Shown piece after piece: positions 45,173 through 55,730 of a stretch of DNA of 64,000 bases (position 1 is the stretch's first letter; every line of letters starts with the position of its first letter). The position numbers were made by a program, and so were the translations under genes. The notes under the pieces are model-generated. The model saw only the letters and a program-made list of their open reading frames with translations, did no database searches and was not told where the DNA came from. Source of the stretch: Tretioscincus oriximinensis. Lineage: Eukaryota; Chordata; Lepidosauria; Squamata; Gymnophthalmidae. The stretch lies in NCBI GenBank assembly GCA_022410635.1, contig JAJVDF010001190.1, positions 147,625-211,624 of the forward strand, given 5' to 3'.

Positions 45173-45765
45173 GGCTGCATCCAGACAGGGTCAATAATCT
45201 GCCTGAAAGTCAATTTTCTGCTGCATTTGCCTCACCAGCCTGTTAGATAAACCAGCAGGATGCAGGTTTTAAAGCCAATTATATGGAGTAATGATACACC
45301 GGGAAAGCCAGCTATCATATCGGGGTATAGGGTTCAACCTGAAAGGCTGTGCTTTGTGGATAATTTTTAGCGAGGAACTGTGAAAATGTTGGTGTTTACA
45401 TTCCCATAAACTTTGCTTCACAAAAGGAGTGTATATGAATCCTGATATTGACAGGCAGTATAACCAATAGCATTTGGAAAGAGGGACTATGGCACTTCCT
45501 CTTGGCAAACAGCAAACAAAATGGCAGCCAGGAGAGGTGGTCATGTGATGGAAAGGAAGGAAGAAAGAAGGAAGGAAACAAAAACAGAAAGTGGGAACGA
45601 AACAAAGAAGCCTGTTGNATTTCCAAAACACAACAGCCTAATTCCACTAGTCTGGAATAAACTGTAAAGATATGAATATAGCACTTTACAGCCAGAAAAC
45701 TAATTAATTGGATTATCGTGAAAATCTGGAACAAACAAGTGCTNTGTGGATACATCCTAGCTATG
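45173..45765. mobile_element. Dispersed DNA-transposon-like repeat T2, longest copy
   Basis: GGCTGCATCCAGACAGGGTC AATAATCTGCC at the left and CTNTGTGGATACATCCTAGC at the right are imperfect inverted ends. The interior matches 21.6 and 31.0 kb. No transposase frame. Confidence 0.7.
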
Positions 45766-45814
45766 TGCCCAATGTCTTATTAAAATAGTAGTCATTTTAA
45801 TANGTCAACTGGGT

Positions 45815-45880
45815 TTACTTTGTTAACCATCCTGAGACCTTTAGATATAGGGTGACATAGAAATGTAAATAAATAAAATG
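45815..45880 (+). mobile_element. L2-like LINE terminal fragment
   Basis: AACCATCCTGAGACCTTTAG ATATAGGGTGACATAGAAAT GTAAATAAATAAA matches the end of the 34.25 kb copy. Confidence 0.7.
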
Positions 45881-46012
45881 ATCCTTGGGGAAACTCTCTT
45901 TCTTTGACGTTTTAAGAAAGTGGAGGAATTATGGGAAGACATGACTTTCTGACAGGAAAACATTCACTTTTCCATTAAAAATACCCACAGTCCTTTCAGT
46001 GCAACCACTGAC

Positions 46013-46279
46013 CTTCCACTGAGAGGGTCGCCTTTGTTTTGGCAATTTCCGTCTCACACGTGTATTCACCGCTGTCCTTGACTGAGGTGTCATGGATGAT
46101 GAGTAGAGCTCTGTTCCCTTCCTGGCGCATATCGTACTTTTGGCTCCTCCGAATTTCTTTTCCATCCTTGCGCCATTTCACATTGTTGTCCCACTTGGAG
46201 AGCTCACAGCTTAAGCTAATCTCCTGCCCCACCGATGTCGTTTTGTTTTCCAACTCCTTTGNAAACTCTGCTGGTTTCT
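46013..46279 (-). CDS. OBSCN: Obscurin-like Ig exon Ig-a6
   Basis: This 267-bp exon has an acceptor tctcctcag ahead of AG-AAA-CCA and a donor G|gtcagt. The domain opens EKPAEF, with Cys25 (ISLSCELS), Trp36 (NNVKWRKDG) and the second Cys in DSGEYTCETE; strand G is KATLSVEG. One N falls in codon 7. The motif DSGEYTCETEIAKTKA is unlike the C-x-C block. Its donor matches a3 (GTCAGT). The downstream intron is 2121 bp and contains a CR1 end and a DNA-transposon-like repeat. Confidence 0.92.
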
Positions 46280-46417
46280 CTGAGGAGAAGGAACCAACAG
46301 AAGAGAATGTTTTAATTTGTTTGTTTATTTAATTTTTATTTATGTCCCATCCTTGCTCAATGGTTCCAAGGCANGTCACAATAAAGTAATTATAAAAACA
46401 ACAATTGCTTTTTTACT

Positions 46418-46450
46418 AGAGAATCATAGAGTTGGAAGGAACCTTCAAAG
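46418..46450 (-). mobile_element. CR1 tail fragment, minus strand
   Basis: AGAATCATAGAGTTGGAAGG AACC is the reversed CR1 terminus. It probably joins 46.98-47.08 kb as one interrupted copy. Confidence 0.65.
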
Positions 46451-46974
46451 CCGGATATACACAATCATGTGAAGTAATTATTCTTCTCTACAGTACTTTG
46501 CTCAGACCGCATTTGGAATACTGTGTTCAATTCTGGGCACACCAATTTGAAAGGGACATTGAGAAACTGGAGCAGACTTAAAGAGATTTACATAGATGGT
46601 GAATGGTCTGGAAACCAACCACTTTGAGGAACGGTTAAAAGATTTAGGGATGTTTAGCCTGCAAGGGAGGAGACTGAGAGGAGATCTGATAGCTGCCTAC
46701 AAATATCCGAAGGGCTGCCACAGAGCAGAGGAATCAGCATTGTTCTAATTGGCACATAAATTAGATATCAGAAAAAGACTTTCTGATAGTGGGTATGATA
46801 AAACATGGAACAGGTTGCCACAGGAGATGGTGAGTTCTCTTTCNCTAGAAGTCTTCCGAGTCTAGGCAGCCATCTGTCTGGGATATCTTAGTGTATCCTG
46901 CATTGAGCANGAGGTTGGACCCAATGACCCCGGAGGTCCCTTCTAACGCTATGATTCTATGATTCTCTTGCTCT
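46451..46974 (+). mobile_element. CR1 LINE 3' end, ATGATTCT tail
   Basis: TCAGACCGCATTTGGAATAC TGTGTTCAATTC...AGGAGACTGAGAGGAGATCT GATAGC...GAGGTCCCTTCTAACGCTAT GATTCTATGATTCT. A different CR1 subfamily from the TTATGTTC-tailed copies. Confidence 0.9.
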
Positions 46975-46979
46975 CTTAC

Positions 46980-47080
46980 AGGATTCACTTACCTATCCCA
47001 GGCAGATGGCTCTCCAGCCTCTGTTGAAGACATCCACCAGAAGAGAACTCACCATCCACTGTGGCAACAGAATCTACTGC
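46980..47080 (-). mobile_element. CR1 fragment, minus strand
   Basis: AGGCAGATGGCTCTCCAGCC TCTGTTGAAGACATCC matches the 12.36-12.46 kb minus-strand CR1. Confidence 0.65.
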
Positions 47081-47360
47081 TTGTGCAGTTTCATCCTCTT
47101 GCTTCTAGTCCTTTCATGTGCCAGTGAGAATAGCAAACACACCTACCCACCCACCCATCCAATATCCTCCTCTGCTAAGCTCCACTTACCTGACACGGCT
47201 TTAGCCTGTGCCAGCAGGACCAGGTGAAAACCGTGCCAATTTGCCCAACAGTAAAGAGCTTTTCAGCAGTATCCCCACNATCCACCCAGGATTAAAGGTT
47301 GTCAGGGGATCTTTCCTACATCCCAGGAAATGCAGGGCACAGCAGCCCTCTTCCACACAC

Positions 47361-47630
47361 CTTTGACNACCAAAGAGGCTTTGGAGCTCAAGTCCTGGAG
47401 AGCGAAAAGCACTTCGCCAGCATCCGAGGGCAAGGCCTTCTTGATATTGAGAGTGTATTTCCTCCCTTTGCTGAAAGCTCTGATTCGCACATCATGGCCA
47501 ACTTCTGTTCCATTGACTAGCCAACGACCAGCCTCAGTACTTTCGTGAGACAGGACGCACTCAAATGTGCAATTCTCGCCTTCCACAACTTCAGTATTCC
47601 TCAGGCGCTTAGTGATGCCAATGTTCAGCT
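47361..47630 (-). CDS. OBSCN: Obscurin-like Ig exon Ig-a5 (Cys-less F strand)
   Basis: This 270-bp exon has an acceptor cctttccag ahead of AG-CTG-AAC and a donor G|gtgtgt, which departs from gtaag. The domain starts ELNIGITKRL, with Cys21 and Cys25, Trp37 (AGRWLVNG) and an F strand AGEVLFALQD in which Phe replaces the second Cys. One codon in strand G contains N. The length and W-L-V-N-G context place it with a1, a3, a22 and a26. The upstream intron is 1024 bp and the downstream intron 1081 bp. Confidence 0.9.
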
Positions 47631-47840
47631 CTGGAAAGGAAAGGAGGATAGGGAGATGAAATGAATGATCAGCTGAATTTGTCAACTAAGCAAAGCCATT
47701 AGCACATTTCCCCTCCCCCCAAATATGTGTGTTAAAGTGTTCCCTTAATTGTTTTGAGCAGTATATATATGATCTATGCTGTCATGGATGCCAGCAAAGA
47801 CTGAATATACTGTATTATCGTATGGTGTGGGAATGAGAAG

Positions 47841-48019
47841 TTGTACGGGAATATTGCAAATAAAGATACAAGAAATAAATACATATACAAATTGTTGGAT
47901 AAAATGGCAATAATGTATGCAGACCTGAATAATACCCAATCAGTGAAACAAAAAGATATGAATAAACTGATGGCTTGTGCACAAATAGTTTTGGTTGGTG
48001 ACTGGAAGGATAANATTAA
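47841..48019 (+). mobile_element. Possible L1-type ORF2 C-terminal fragment
   Basis: The translation has DKMAIMYADLNN... and GDWKD, resembling the region before the W-K-D motif of L1 ORF2 here. DNA words (ATGCAGACCTGAATA, TGGATAAAATGG) are shared with 14.9-15.0 kb in reverse. Confidence 0.45.
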
Positions 48020-48024
48020 ATCTG

Positions 48025-48510
48025 AGCCTCTTCAGCCTCAAAAGAAAGTGGTGATCTGATTGAAGTGTATAAAATCATGCACAGGATGGATAAAGTGAAT
48101 AGGGCAAAAATATTTTCTCTATCACACAACACTAGGACTAGGAAACATTCCTTGAAACTGGTAGACAGAAGAATGAGGACAGAAAAGGAAAGAGGGTCAT
48201 CGGCCTGTGAAATTGACTTTCAGAAGAGATAGTGGAATCTGGCAACTTGAATAGCTTTAAGACATGATCAGACAAGTTTATGGACANCAAGGGTATAAAT
48301 AGCTACAAGGATGGATCTTTAGATGCTGCCTCCAGGATGGAGCAACAGGCAGGATTACTGAAGTACTATTTGCAGGGAGTCAAGAAGATTTCGCCTTCTT
48401 CTGCTTGAGATGCCCAGGTGCAATTGTTGGCCCACTGTGTGAAACAGAATGCTGGACTAGAAGGATTCTGGTCCCATTGAACAGGGCTCCTCTTATGTAT
48501 GTTCTTGTGC
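48025..48510 (+). mobile_element. CR1 LINE 3' end
   Basis: GGTGATCTGATTGAAGTGTA TAAAATC through AACAGGGCTCCTCTTATGTA TG, all in CR1 order. Confidence 0.9.
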
Positions 48511-48654
48511 CCCACATAGTAATGGACTTTAAGCAATCCACTTGGAAAAAAGCACCATTGCCCCAGGGATTATTGTAGGATAATGTCAAGAAAAGAAAAG
48601 GAAATCTTTGTCAATGGACAGTTTTTCTTTATATATTAATGCCACATCTCCTAC

Positions 48655-48921
48655 CTTGAACACTGACTTTTGACTTGGCAACTTCTGTACCAAGATCACA
48701 TGTATACAACCCGGCATCGCTCTTATCGAGATCATGGATGACAAGACCCAATGTCTTCCCAGCCTGTAGCATCTCATATTTGTCTCCTGGGCCAAGTTCC
48801 ACACCTTCCTTCTTCCAGGTGGGCTTCACCTTTGGTTTAGAGACCTCACACTCCAGGGTGACAGTGCCATGTTCTTCTCCGACGACATCATCCATGCACT
48901 TCAAGAAGACGGCAGGTTTCT
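48655..48921 (-). CDS. OBSCN: Obscurin-like Ig exon Ig-a4
   Basis: This 267-bp exon has an acceptor gttcttcag ahead of AG-AAA-CCT and a donor G|gtagga. The domain opens EKPAVFLKC, with Cys25 (VTLECEVS), Trp36 (KPTWKKEG) and the second Cys in DAGLYTCDLGTE; strand G is KSKVSVQG. An extra Cys sits at residue 9. The frame is open throughout and flanked by CR1-rich intron on its 3' side. It opens with E-K-P like a6, which suggests an alternating sub-repeat of two domain types in this part of the array (inference). Confidence 0.93.
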
Positions 48922-49213
48922 CTGAAGAACATGACGGCAATAAGAAAATAATCAGACTCAACATAAATAAACCTAATTCTGCAGAACTCTGAGAACTTCT
49001 AGGTCCTTTTCATACTAAGGGTGTGTCCACAGGGTCCCAGTCCACACACTCTTGTGACTAGTGGTTAGAAGAGCCAGGCACTAAGGGTGCATGGGATTTC
49101 CTCCAAGACTAGACTGATCCGTAAGATTACTGTCCATAGACCACTCGCAAAGAGAAGTCCAGAGACGACTAGAAAGGAACACCCCAATGTCACACTTACC
49201 TGTGGGGTGGTGT

Positions 49214-49342
49214 TCCTGGATCTAGGAAGTAGCTCATGCCTTTAACAGTGAGTTTCTTCCAAAGTTGCAGTGACAGAAGCTCTGCCTTAGGAGAGAAATA
49301 TAAGTGCAACTCCAGACAGTGTATAATCAGTCCTTCTGGAGC
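49214..49342 (+). repeat. DIRS inverted terminal repeat, left
   Basis: CCTGGATCTAGGAAGTAGCT ... GCCTTAGGAGAGAAATATAA ... GTGTATAATCAGTCCTTCTG. Pairs with 54394-54522. Confidence 0.92.
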
Positions 49343-49539
49343 ACCAAATGAGGAACAACATGGACACCGCTAGCCAGAACCAAAAACAGTTTATTCACTT
49401 TCACAAACAAGGAAATAATAAGTAAAAAGCAAGAAATGTGAACCCAGTACAATCTGAACTTGATTGGGATCCCCCGTCCTGGTCAAGAGACATCACTTCT
49501 GTCCCTAGTCCAATGGGACGGTAGGCATGACCTACCTCC

Positions 49540-49605
49540 TAGATCCAGGAATACCTCCCCACAGGTAAGTGTGACATTGGGATGTTCCTTTCCCTGCATC
49601 TAGGA
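49540..49605 (+). repeat. DIRS internal complementary region
   Basis: CTAGATCCAGGAATACCTCC CCACAGGTAAGTGTGACATT GGG is the reverse complement of the outermost left sequence at 49168-49222 (CCCAATGTCACACTTACCTG TGGGG...CCTGGATCTAG). Confidence 0.88.
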
Positions 49606-49806
49606 GGTTGACAGAGCCGACAGTTCCAATACCCACCGCGTGGTTGTGATTGGGACCAAGAAAACAGTCTTATAAGTCAGATGTATCAGTGAAGCCTCCA
49701 ACAGAGGCTCAAATGGCGCAGAAGTCAAGGCCCAGAGAACTGTGTGCAGCTTCCAAGAAGGGAACCTGCGAACCTGAGGGGGCTCCTTGGACTTGACCCC
49801 TGCCAA
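49600..49806 (-). pseudogene. DIRS tyrosine recombinase, N-terminal remnant
   Basis: The minus-strand frame reads ...LWALTSAPFEPLLEASLIHL... and ends TTTRWVLELSALS before a stop. This matches the conserved N-terminal part of DIRS recombinases (x-x-L-x-x-P-F-E-P, then F-L-V-x-I-T-x-x-R-x-x-E-L-x-A-L-S). The catalytic C-terminal half with the R-H-R-Y residues should follow, but the internal complementary region starts right there, so it is missing. Without it the element could not integrate on its own. The reading is pattern-based. Confidence 0.65.
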
Positions 49807-50117
49807 CGGTTTCTGGATCAGTCAGTGGAGGCCAAAGGAGAGTCATTAGAGATATCCAACACTGAAGCAACTGCTACCACATTACATCAAAAGGTGCTGG
49901 GCCAGAGTCCAATGACCACCCCCTTCTAAAGGAACACTAGTGCTCTGGTGAGACTTTGAAAGGATCAATGCACTGTTCCTCTGCCAAAGAACAGAAAACC
50001 CTTCAAGTGTTAGAGTAAGTCTTGAGAGTTAACTTCCTCTTCTCAGTCACCATAGTGGCAATGGCATTATCTGGCACCCATAGTCTGCACAGTTGCCTCC
50101 TCTGAGCAGCCACACAG

Positions 50118-52440
50118 TCAGATGTGACCAATGAGCATTGGGATGGTTGACGGTCTCCTGAAGAAACTGGCCCTGTCTGATGGGTAGATGATAGGGCCCG
50201 TCAACTGCCAGAAGGCCGATGAGGGTGTGACAAGAATAATGTCAGAGCTGGAGTCTCTGGCTTTGTCCAGAAACCTCATCAAAAGCAGAATTGGCGGGAA
50301 GCTGTAGAGCAAAGCTGAGGGCCATGGATGCAACAGAGCGTCGATCCCTTTGGCCTGAGGATCCCTGTAGCATGCCAGAAACCTCGGGACCTGGGCATTT
50401 GAGGCTGTAGCGAAGAGGTCCATCACCAGAGTCCTCCACCTGGACACCAACATGCCCAAGAGCGATGGGTGCAGAGCCCATTCTGCTGGCAAGACCCGCT
50501 GTCTGCTTAGGGCATCAGCAATGACATTCTCATAGCCCTGTATATAAAGAGCAGAGATGGATAAGACATGGCGCTCTGCCCAGGAAAAAAGCAAAGATGC
50601 AAGAGACATGAGGGACCAGGATCACATGTCTCCCTACCTATTGGCATAGGGCTGAGCCGTGGTGTTGTCCACAGAAATGGGCCTCTAGTTAAATCAAAGC
50701 CTAGCATATGAATTATGATATAAAATTGCCTATATCATAAGGATCAAGACATGGCATCCCTCCAGTAGGTCCTGAAAGGCTAAAAGGGCCAGACAAATGG
50801 TCCAAAGTTCCCGCCAGTTTGAAGAACGGCTGGCCTCTCCCAGAGTCCAAAGATCCTGAGCCATCTGGCCTCCACAGTGAGTTCCCCAACCTGCGGCATT
50901 CATGGTACATACTACAGGCAAAGGAGGAGAGAGAGGCGAGACCCCCTGCAGGTGGACTGAAGAATGCTACTAGCTCTGCGATGCCCTCACATGCTGTGGA
51001 AGATACCGCATCCGATGATGTTTAGCGGAAATATCCCCTGCCAGAGGGAGAAGACGCCACTGAAGAGGCCTGGAACAGAACCTGGCCCAAGGAATGATCT
51101 CATAGGTCGACACCATATTGCCGAGCAGAACAGTGGCATCATGAAATGAGACCAGATGAGCCCTCAACGCTTTGGACACCATAAGAGTCAAAGCCATGGT
51201 GCCCCGATGAGAGTTGAGCAGCACCCCAAGGTGGACGATTGTCTGGGAGGGGTCAAAAGCCACAAAACCAACAATCAAATCAGTGAGGACTTGGACTGAG
51301 GAGGCAAAGTTAAAGCTACAGGCTTGCTTTGATTGCACAGACTGGAATAATTTTAAAGACACCTCTGCAGACCTGGATGAACTCACAGATACTGTAACAT
51401 CATATGTCAGCTTCTGTGAAGACCTATGTGTACCAACCAGGAACTTGCGAATATATAGTAACAATAAACCTTGGTTCACAGCTAAACTCAAGCAGTTACG
51501 TCATTCCAAAGAGGAAGCCTGCAGAAAAGGTGATAGAATGCTGTACAATCAGGCCAGAAATGTACTAACAAGGGAGATCAGAGCAGCAAAAAGAAACTAC
51601 TCTGAAAAAGCTAAAGAATCAGTTCTCAACAAATGAACCAGCAAACAACATATATGTATACTGAGAGCATATGCACCAAAGACAAATTCCTTGTGTGTCC
51701 AATCACATTTGGCCAATAAAGAATTCTATTCTATTCTATTAAAGTTCACTAGGAAACCATGGTACTGGAAGCAATGCAAAACTGCTGCCATGTCCTCCCT
51801 GGCTTGAGAAAGGGATGGGGAAACCACCAAAAGGTCATCCAGATATGTGAAGATGGTAACCCCTGGGCCCAGAGGACAGCCATGAGGGCTGAAACCAACT
51901 TGGTAAATACCCTTGGTGAGCTGGCCAAGCCAAAAGTCAGCGTAGACCGCTCGAATTGTGCTCCTCCCAGGGCAAAGCAGAGATGGCGCCTGGAATCCAG
52001 ATAAATGGGAACATGCAAGTAGGCACTTTCCAAGTCCATTGAGCCATGAAGGCTGCCTGAGGGATCGCTGCCCTTACCACAGACAAAGTTTTCATCTTAA
52101 ATCTCTGGTACCTGACAAAGAAATTAATGAACCTCAAGTTTATGTCAGGATGGAGGCCACCAATTCACTTCTTAACTACAAAGAGATGAGAAAAAAATAT
52201 CCTGGCACTGCTCCGAGGCTGGAACTGGCTCAATGGCCCTCTGCTGAAGCAAATCCTTGAGGACCAAACGAAGGGCATGATGCCTATCACTGGAGGCAGA
52301 GACCAGAAGGGAATGGACAAACCTGTGAGGCGGAAGGGATTCCAGCTCTATTCTATACCCTTTCAAGACCACCTGCAGCACCCAAGGAGGAGCATGGGAG
52401 GCAGNCCATGGAGATGCAAAAGTCGTGAGTCTACCTCCAA
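50118..52440 (-). pseudogene. DIRS reverse transcriptase-RNase H, broken
   Basis: In order on the minus strand: the RT entry (LQQRAIEPVPASEQ, at 52.2-52.3 kb), MDLESAYLHVPI and TFGLASSPRVFTKLVSAL (51.8-52.0 kb), the catalytic Y-L-D-D present in a shifted frame at 51834-51845, HLGVLLNS (51.2 kb), and the RNase H-like end with NVIADALSRQ and MDLFATASNAQVPRF...GIDAL (50.2-50.5 kb). Frameshifts occur between most blocks, and a 430-bp LINE fragment splits the RT after the Y-L-D-D. No functional enzyme remains. Confidence 0.85.
51312..51746 (+). mobile_element. LINE fragment (CR1/L2-group) inserted in the DIRS
   Basis: The frame contains DCTDWNNFKDTSADLDELTD, SYVSFCEDLCVP and NNKPWFTAKLKQLRHSKEEA, the linker between endonuclease and RT of a non-LTR element. 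It ends with GGCCAATAAAGAATTCTATT and an (ATTCT)n tail. AAAGTT flanks both sides (51306-51311, 51741-51746). Confidence 0.8.
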
Positions 52441-52883
52441 CAGAGCCCGGGGGCTTGAGGCCTCAGTACTTGCCATACTGCCGGGAGGTATTGCTTTCCT
52501 TCTGGGGGAAAGACTTCCCATGTCCCCAGGACCAAAAAGGCGGCTGCCTGTAACTATACAGTGGTTGTTCATGAAAGGGCCGAAAAGAGAGCCTATTAGC
52601 TTGGAAGTAAGGTCTATAAGGGTCATAAGACTTTCTGGTAGACTGAGAGTGCCAACCTTTGATCCTGGATCTAGGGGACGAAACTTTCTTCTTAGCCGCA
52701 GGCTCAGTGAGAATTTCCTTAAGCTTCTCTGTCCAAACAGCAGTTTGCCCAAGAAAGGTGAAAACACCAAGTTCACCTTGGCCCGGGCATCACTGTTCCA
52801 AAACCGGAGCCAGAGTGATGAAATGTAAAGGCTGGGGAAGCTGGGGAGGCAAGGCAGGCTCCACTAGGAGCGTGTTTACCCAC

Positions 52884-54414
52884 TTATAGGCTGCGTGTGT
52901 GAATAAAGACATCTGCAGATTGGAGCGCGTGCAAAGGGGGGGGGCAGGTCTCTATCTGCCTCAGATCCACATCAAACAGTTTGCAAAGAAGGGTCAGAGC
53001 CTGCACCACCTTGCCCGGAGACTGCCACTCTCTGTCCAACATCTCCTTCACTGGAACATGCAGTGGAGGAATAGGTTGCAAAGGCAAAGGTGACAGCAAA
53101 AGGTCCTCATACTGAGCCTCCTGCTCTGGTCGAACCAGAGACATAGGCTGAAGATTCAAGTGGGCAAAGATCTTAGACAACATGCGTTGAAATTCCTCAG
53201 ATTTAAACAGCCGAGAGGCCAAATCCTTGCGAATAATTTCCTCTTTTGAGTCAGACTTGGCAAAGTCCTCATCAGAAAACCATCTGCTGAGACCCTCCTT
53301 GCCACTAGGCGGCTCTGCAGGCAAATCCTCCTCTGCAGAGGAAAAGAGATCAGGTTCCAAAGGGCTCAGTTCCCCTTCCGAAACCGGCAGCAGGTGGCGC
53401 GTCTTATCCACTGCCTTCTGGGTGACGCATGGCCACTGGAGCTGTGTCGGACCACGTAGAAGAGCGAGCAACCACTCCTTGTCTAGGGGCTCCTGAGACC
53501 ACGCCGAGGCCAGGCTGCACAGTCGAGAGCCTGGATGCTAGCTCTCAGTGCCGCACGGGCTGTCGCGAGGCTACCCAGACATCCCAGGGGGGCGGTTCCA
53601 CCTGTGGCTCCTTCATCAAGCCACTGGCCGGTGGCGGACGCACCTGCATGGCTGTGTGGCTGCGATGGCCAGAATCGCTGGCCCCTCCGCCCACCGAAGA
53701 TGTAGGGGTGGCAGAGGGAACAGCGGTTCATAGCCGGCAAGTCTTCTTCCTCTTGTCTGTCCTGTGGCTTCAGCAAAGCAGAGGAGGAGAAGGAATGCTG
53801 GCGGCGAGAAGGGTGGTTGTGAGCCTCAGCAGTGGCTGAGTCCTCACCGNGCAAAGCCGCTGAATCCAAGCCGCACTATGCCCAAAGTCTTGAAGAAGAA
53901 TAGGTGTGGGTGGGCTGCATCTTCTCCTGGTACTAAGCCATGACCACGTGCAGTGCGTATTCCAGCTCAGCCCTGCCTACAAGGAGGGAGGCTTTTCCAC
54001 CTGCCTCGCCTTGAGGCACCATGCCTGGGACACCCTGTGGAACCTCAGTTAGGTCCATGGAGGGGTCGACCAGAGGTAGGGGCTGGGACTGGAGCTCAAG
54101 AGGGCCACAGGAAGCGGTCCTGGGGAAGTCTGGCTCCTCTCTGCAGTTTGAAGAGCAGACAGCAAAGCCTCAGTAAGGCTGCTGAACTACGTAGCTTCCT
54201 CAGGAGTAGGGCGACAAAGAAGAAAGTCCCTCAACTCTGGTGGGGCATTTCCCAGGGCACACGCAGCCTGAAGAGGCGGAAATATCCCCAACACCGGAGG
54301 GCCCGCTACCTCGTCCAAAGCTTCAGAGTCCGTTCGGAAGTAGAAGAACACGGTGCTCCTTAGAGAACAGTGGAAAGATTCCATAGTTGAGCAACAGAAG
54401 GACTGATTATACAC
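52884..54414 (-). pseudogene. DIRS gag-like region, broken
   Basis: The longest piece (52884-53471) is acidic (EGELSPLEPDLFSSAEEDLP, then WFSDEDFAKSDSKEEI) and precedes RT, as expected for DIRS gag. Upstream frames (53483-53869 with CSLCHPYIF; 54187-54414 with GPPVLGIFPPLQ) probably belong to the same protein, separated by frameshifts and an N. Gag of DIRS elements has no enzymatic motif, so the call is from position and composition. Confidence 0.6.
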
Positions 54415-54522
54415 TGCCTGAAGTTGAACTTATATTTCTCTCCTAAGGCGGGACTTCTGTCACTGCAACTGCGGACGAACCCACTGTTAAAGGCATGGAC
54501 TATCTCCTAGATCCAGGAAAGG
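54394..54522 (-). repeat. DIRS inverted terminal repeat, right
   Basis: The reverse complement reproduces the left repeat (CCATGCCTTTAACAGTGGGT, GTTGCAGTGACAGAAG, CCTTAGGAGAGAAATATAAG, GTGTATAATCAGTCCTTCT) with scattered differences. Confidence 0.92.
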
Positions 54523-54525
54523 AGT

Positions 54526-55080
54526 GATTCCTGCATGAAGCAATAGAAAGGACTATGAGACCTAGTAAGGTGTGGGGCTTTAAAGCCTTGGAACGTACCA
54601 TTCTATCGCTTCCTGCAGGGAGCCGAGGAAAACATATCCTCAGGAATCCCTGCCCGGTTTCATCGTCTAAGAACTCCTATTGCAGATCTTTTCTGTNTGC
54701 ATAGTGTAATCCCTGCATCCTCCACTGTAAGCTGCCTACAGCCATGTTGTTTGTCCCTGCCCCCGTGAGGAGATGAGCAGCGCAAGAAGATGCAGCCAAC
54801 AGGACTCCAGGATCGCAGCTACCCGGGCATGCGCAGCTCAGTCTTCTGCGTCTGATAAAGGTATGTCTACTCTTTTGCTCAGCTAAATCCACAATCGCTT
54901 ATGGGCTGTGGATTTCACTCGCTTTCTCTCTCCATGTGGACATAGCCTAAGTCTTATTCTGAGATATATCATGGAATAGTAGTCTGCATTTCTAGTACAG
55001 GCTAGTGTCTAGTACAAATTCTTCAGTTTGCCTTTATGAAACACCAGAAACATAAGCTAACATAAATTTGTGGGCTGTTT
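54526..55080. other. Intronic sequence, nothing recognised
   Basis: From the DIRS right end to a CR1 fragment. No exon. Confidence 0.4.
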
Positions 55081-55084
55081 TTTC

Positions 55085-55390
55085 ACATTTACCTTCAGAT
55101 ATTGAGGTGCTGATGGGCAGCTCAGTGAAAGTGACAACCCAGTGTGCAACAGCAGTGAAAAAAGCAGATTCAACATTAGGAATAATTAGGAAGGGGATTG
55201 AGAATAAGTCGGCAAGTGTTGGAATACTGTATACAGTTCTAGTCACCACATCTTAGAAAAGATGTTGTGGAACTAGAGAAGGTTCAGAAAAGGACTGGAG
55301 CATCTTTCTTATGAAACCAGGCTGCAATGTTTGGACCCCTTCAGCCTCGAAATACAGCATTTAAGAGATGTTCTGCCATCAAAGTNTGAA
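55085..55390 (+). mobile_element. CR1 LINE fragment
   Basis: GTGACAACCCAGTGTGCAAC AGCAGTG...GGAATAATTAGGAAGGGGAT TGAGAATAA...CTTATGAAACCAGGCTGCAA is the ORF2-3' UTR junction of CR1. Antisense to the gene. Confidence 0.88.
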
Positions 55391-55489
55391 TCTAGCTATT
55401 GACTGAACAGATTATTGACTTTTTCCTATACAGTATTTGTCTATTTCCACAAAAACCATCTAAGCCCCCCTTCACAAGATGTGTTAAAA

Positions 55490-55730
55490 CCGTCAATTAT
55501 GTTGTTCCAAAATCACCTGATTCCAAGGCCAAATATATGTACCTTCTTCCTTTGGTAAACAACCCATAAACCCTTTAAATCCATGTGGAAGAGATGAGCC
55601 TCCTAAACCAGGAAGTAAATTCTGAGCATGCTCAGCAAGCAATTCAGCTTCTGCCCTGATTAACCAGGAAGTAAATACTGCACATGCTCTATACATGAGA
55701 TTCTGCATTGGTTCTCAAGTCTTCTCATCA
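55490..55730. repeat. Dispersed repeat R1, copy 3
   Basis: AACCAGGAAGTAAAT occurs twice (CTGAGCATGCTC and CTGCACATGCTC follow), the reverse of the R1 core at 0.67 and 22.1 kb. Confidence 0.6.

Larger units (their letters stand above)
49168..54525 (-). mobile_element. DIRS-type retrotransposon (non-autonomous copy)
   Basis: DIRS elements are retrotransposons with a tyrosine recombinase instead of an integrase, bounded by inverted terminal repeats and carrying an internal complementary region used for circle formation. Here the ~5.4-kb element, in the host sense orientation, has all three structural signs: terminal inverted repeats, an internal complementary region near its 3' end, and gag, RT and RNase H-like frames in order. 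Frames are broken, a LINE fragment is inserted in the RT region, and the recombinase is truncated, so it is not autonomous. It fills most of the a3-a4 intron. Confidence 0.88.

Noticed and set aside
51214..51636. 140-codon ORF as a host gene
   Set aside because: The frame is a LINE linker region inserted in a DIRS element, with an ATTCT tail.
52277..54363. Plus-strand ORFs at 52.3-52.8, 53.4-53.8 and 53.95-54.36 kb
   Set aside because: Antisense to DIRS gag and RT; composition follows the complementary frame.
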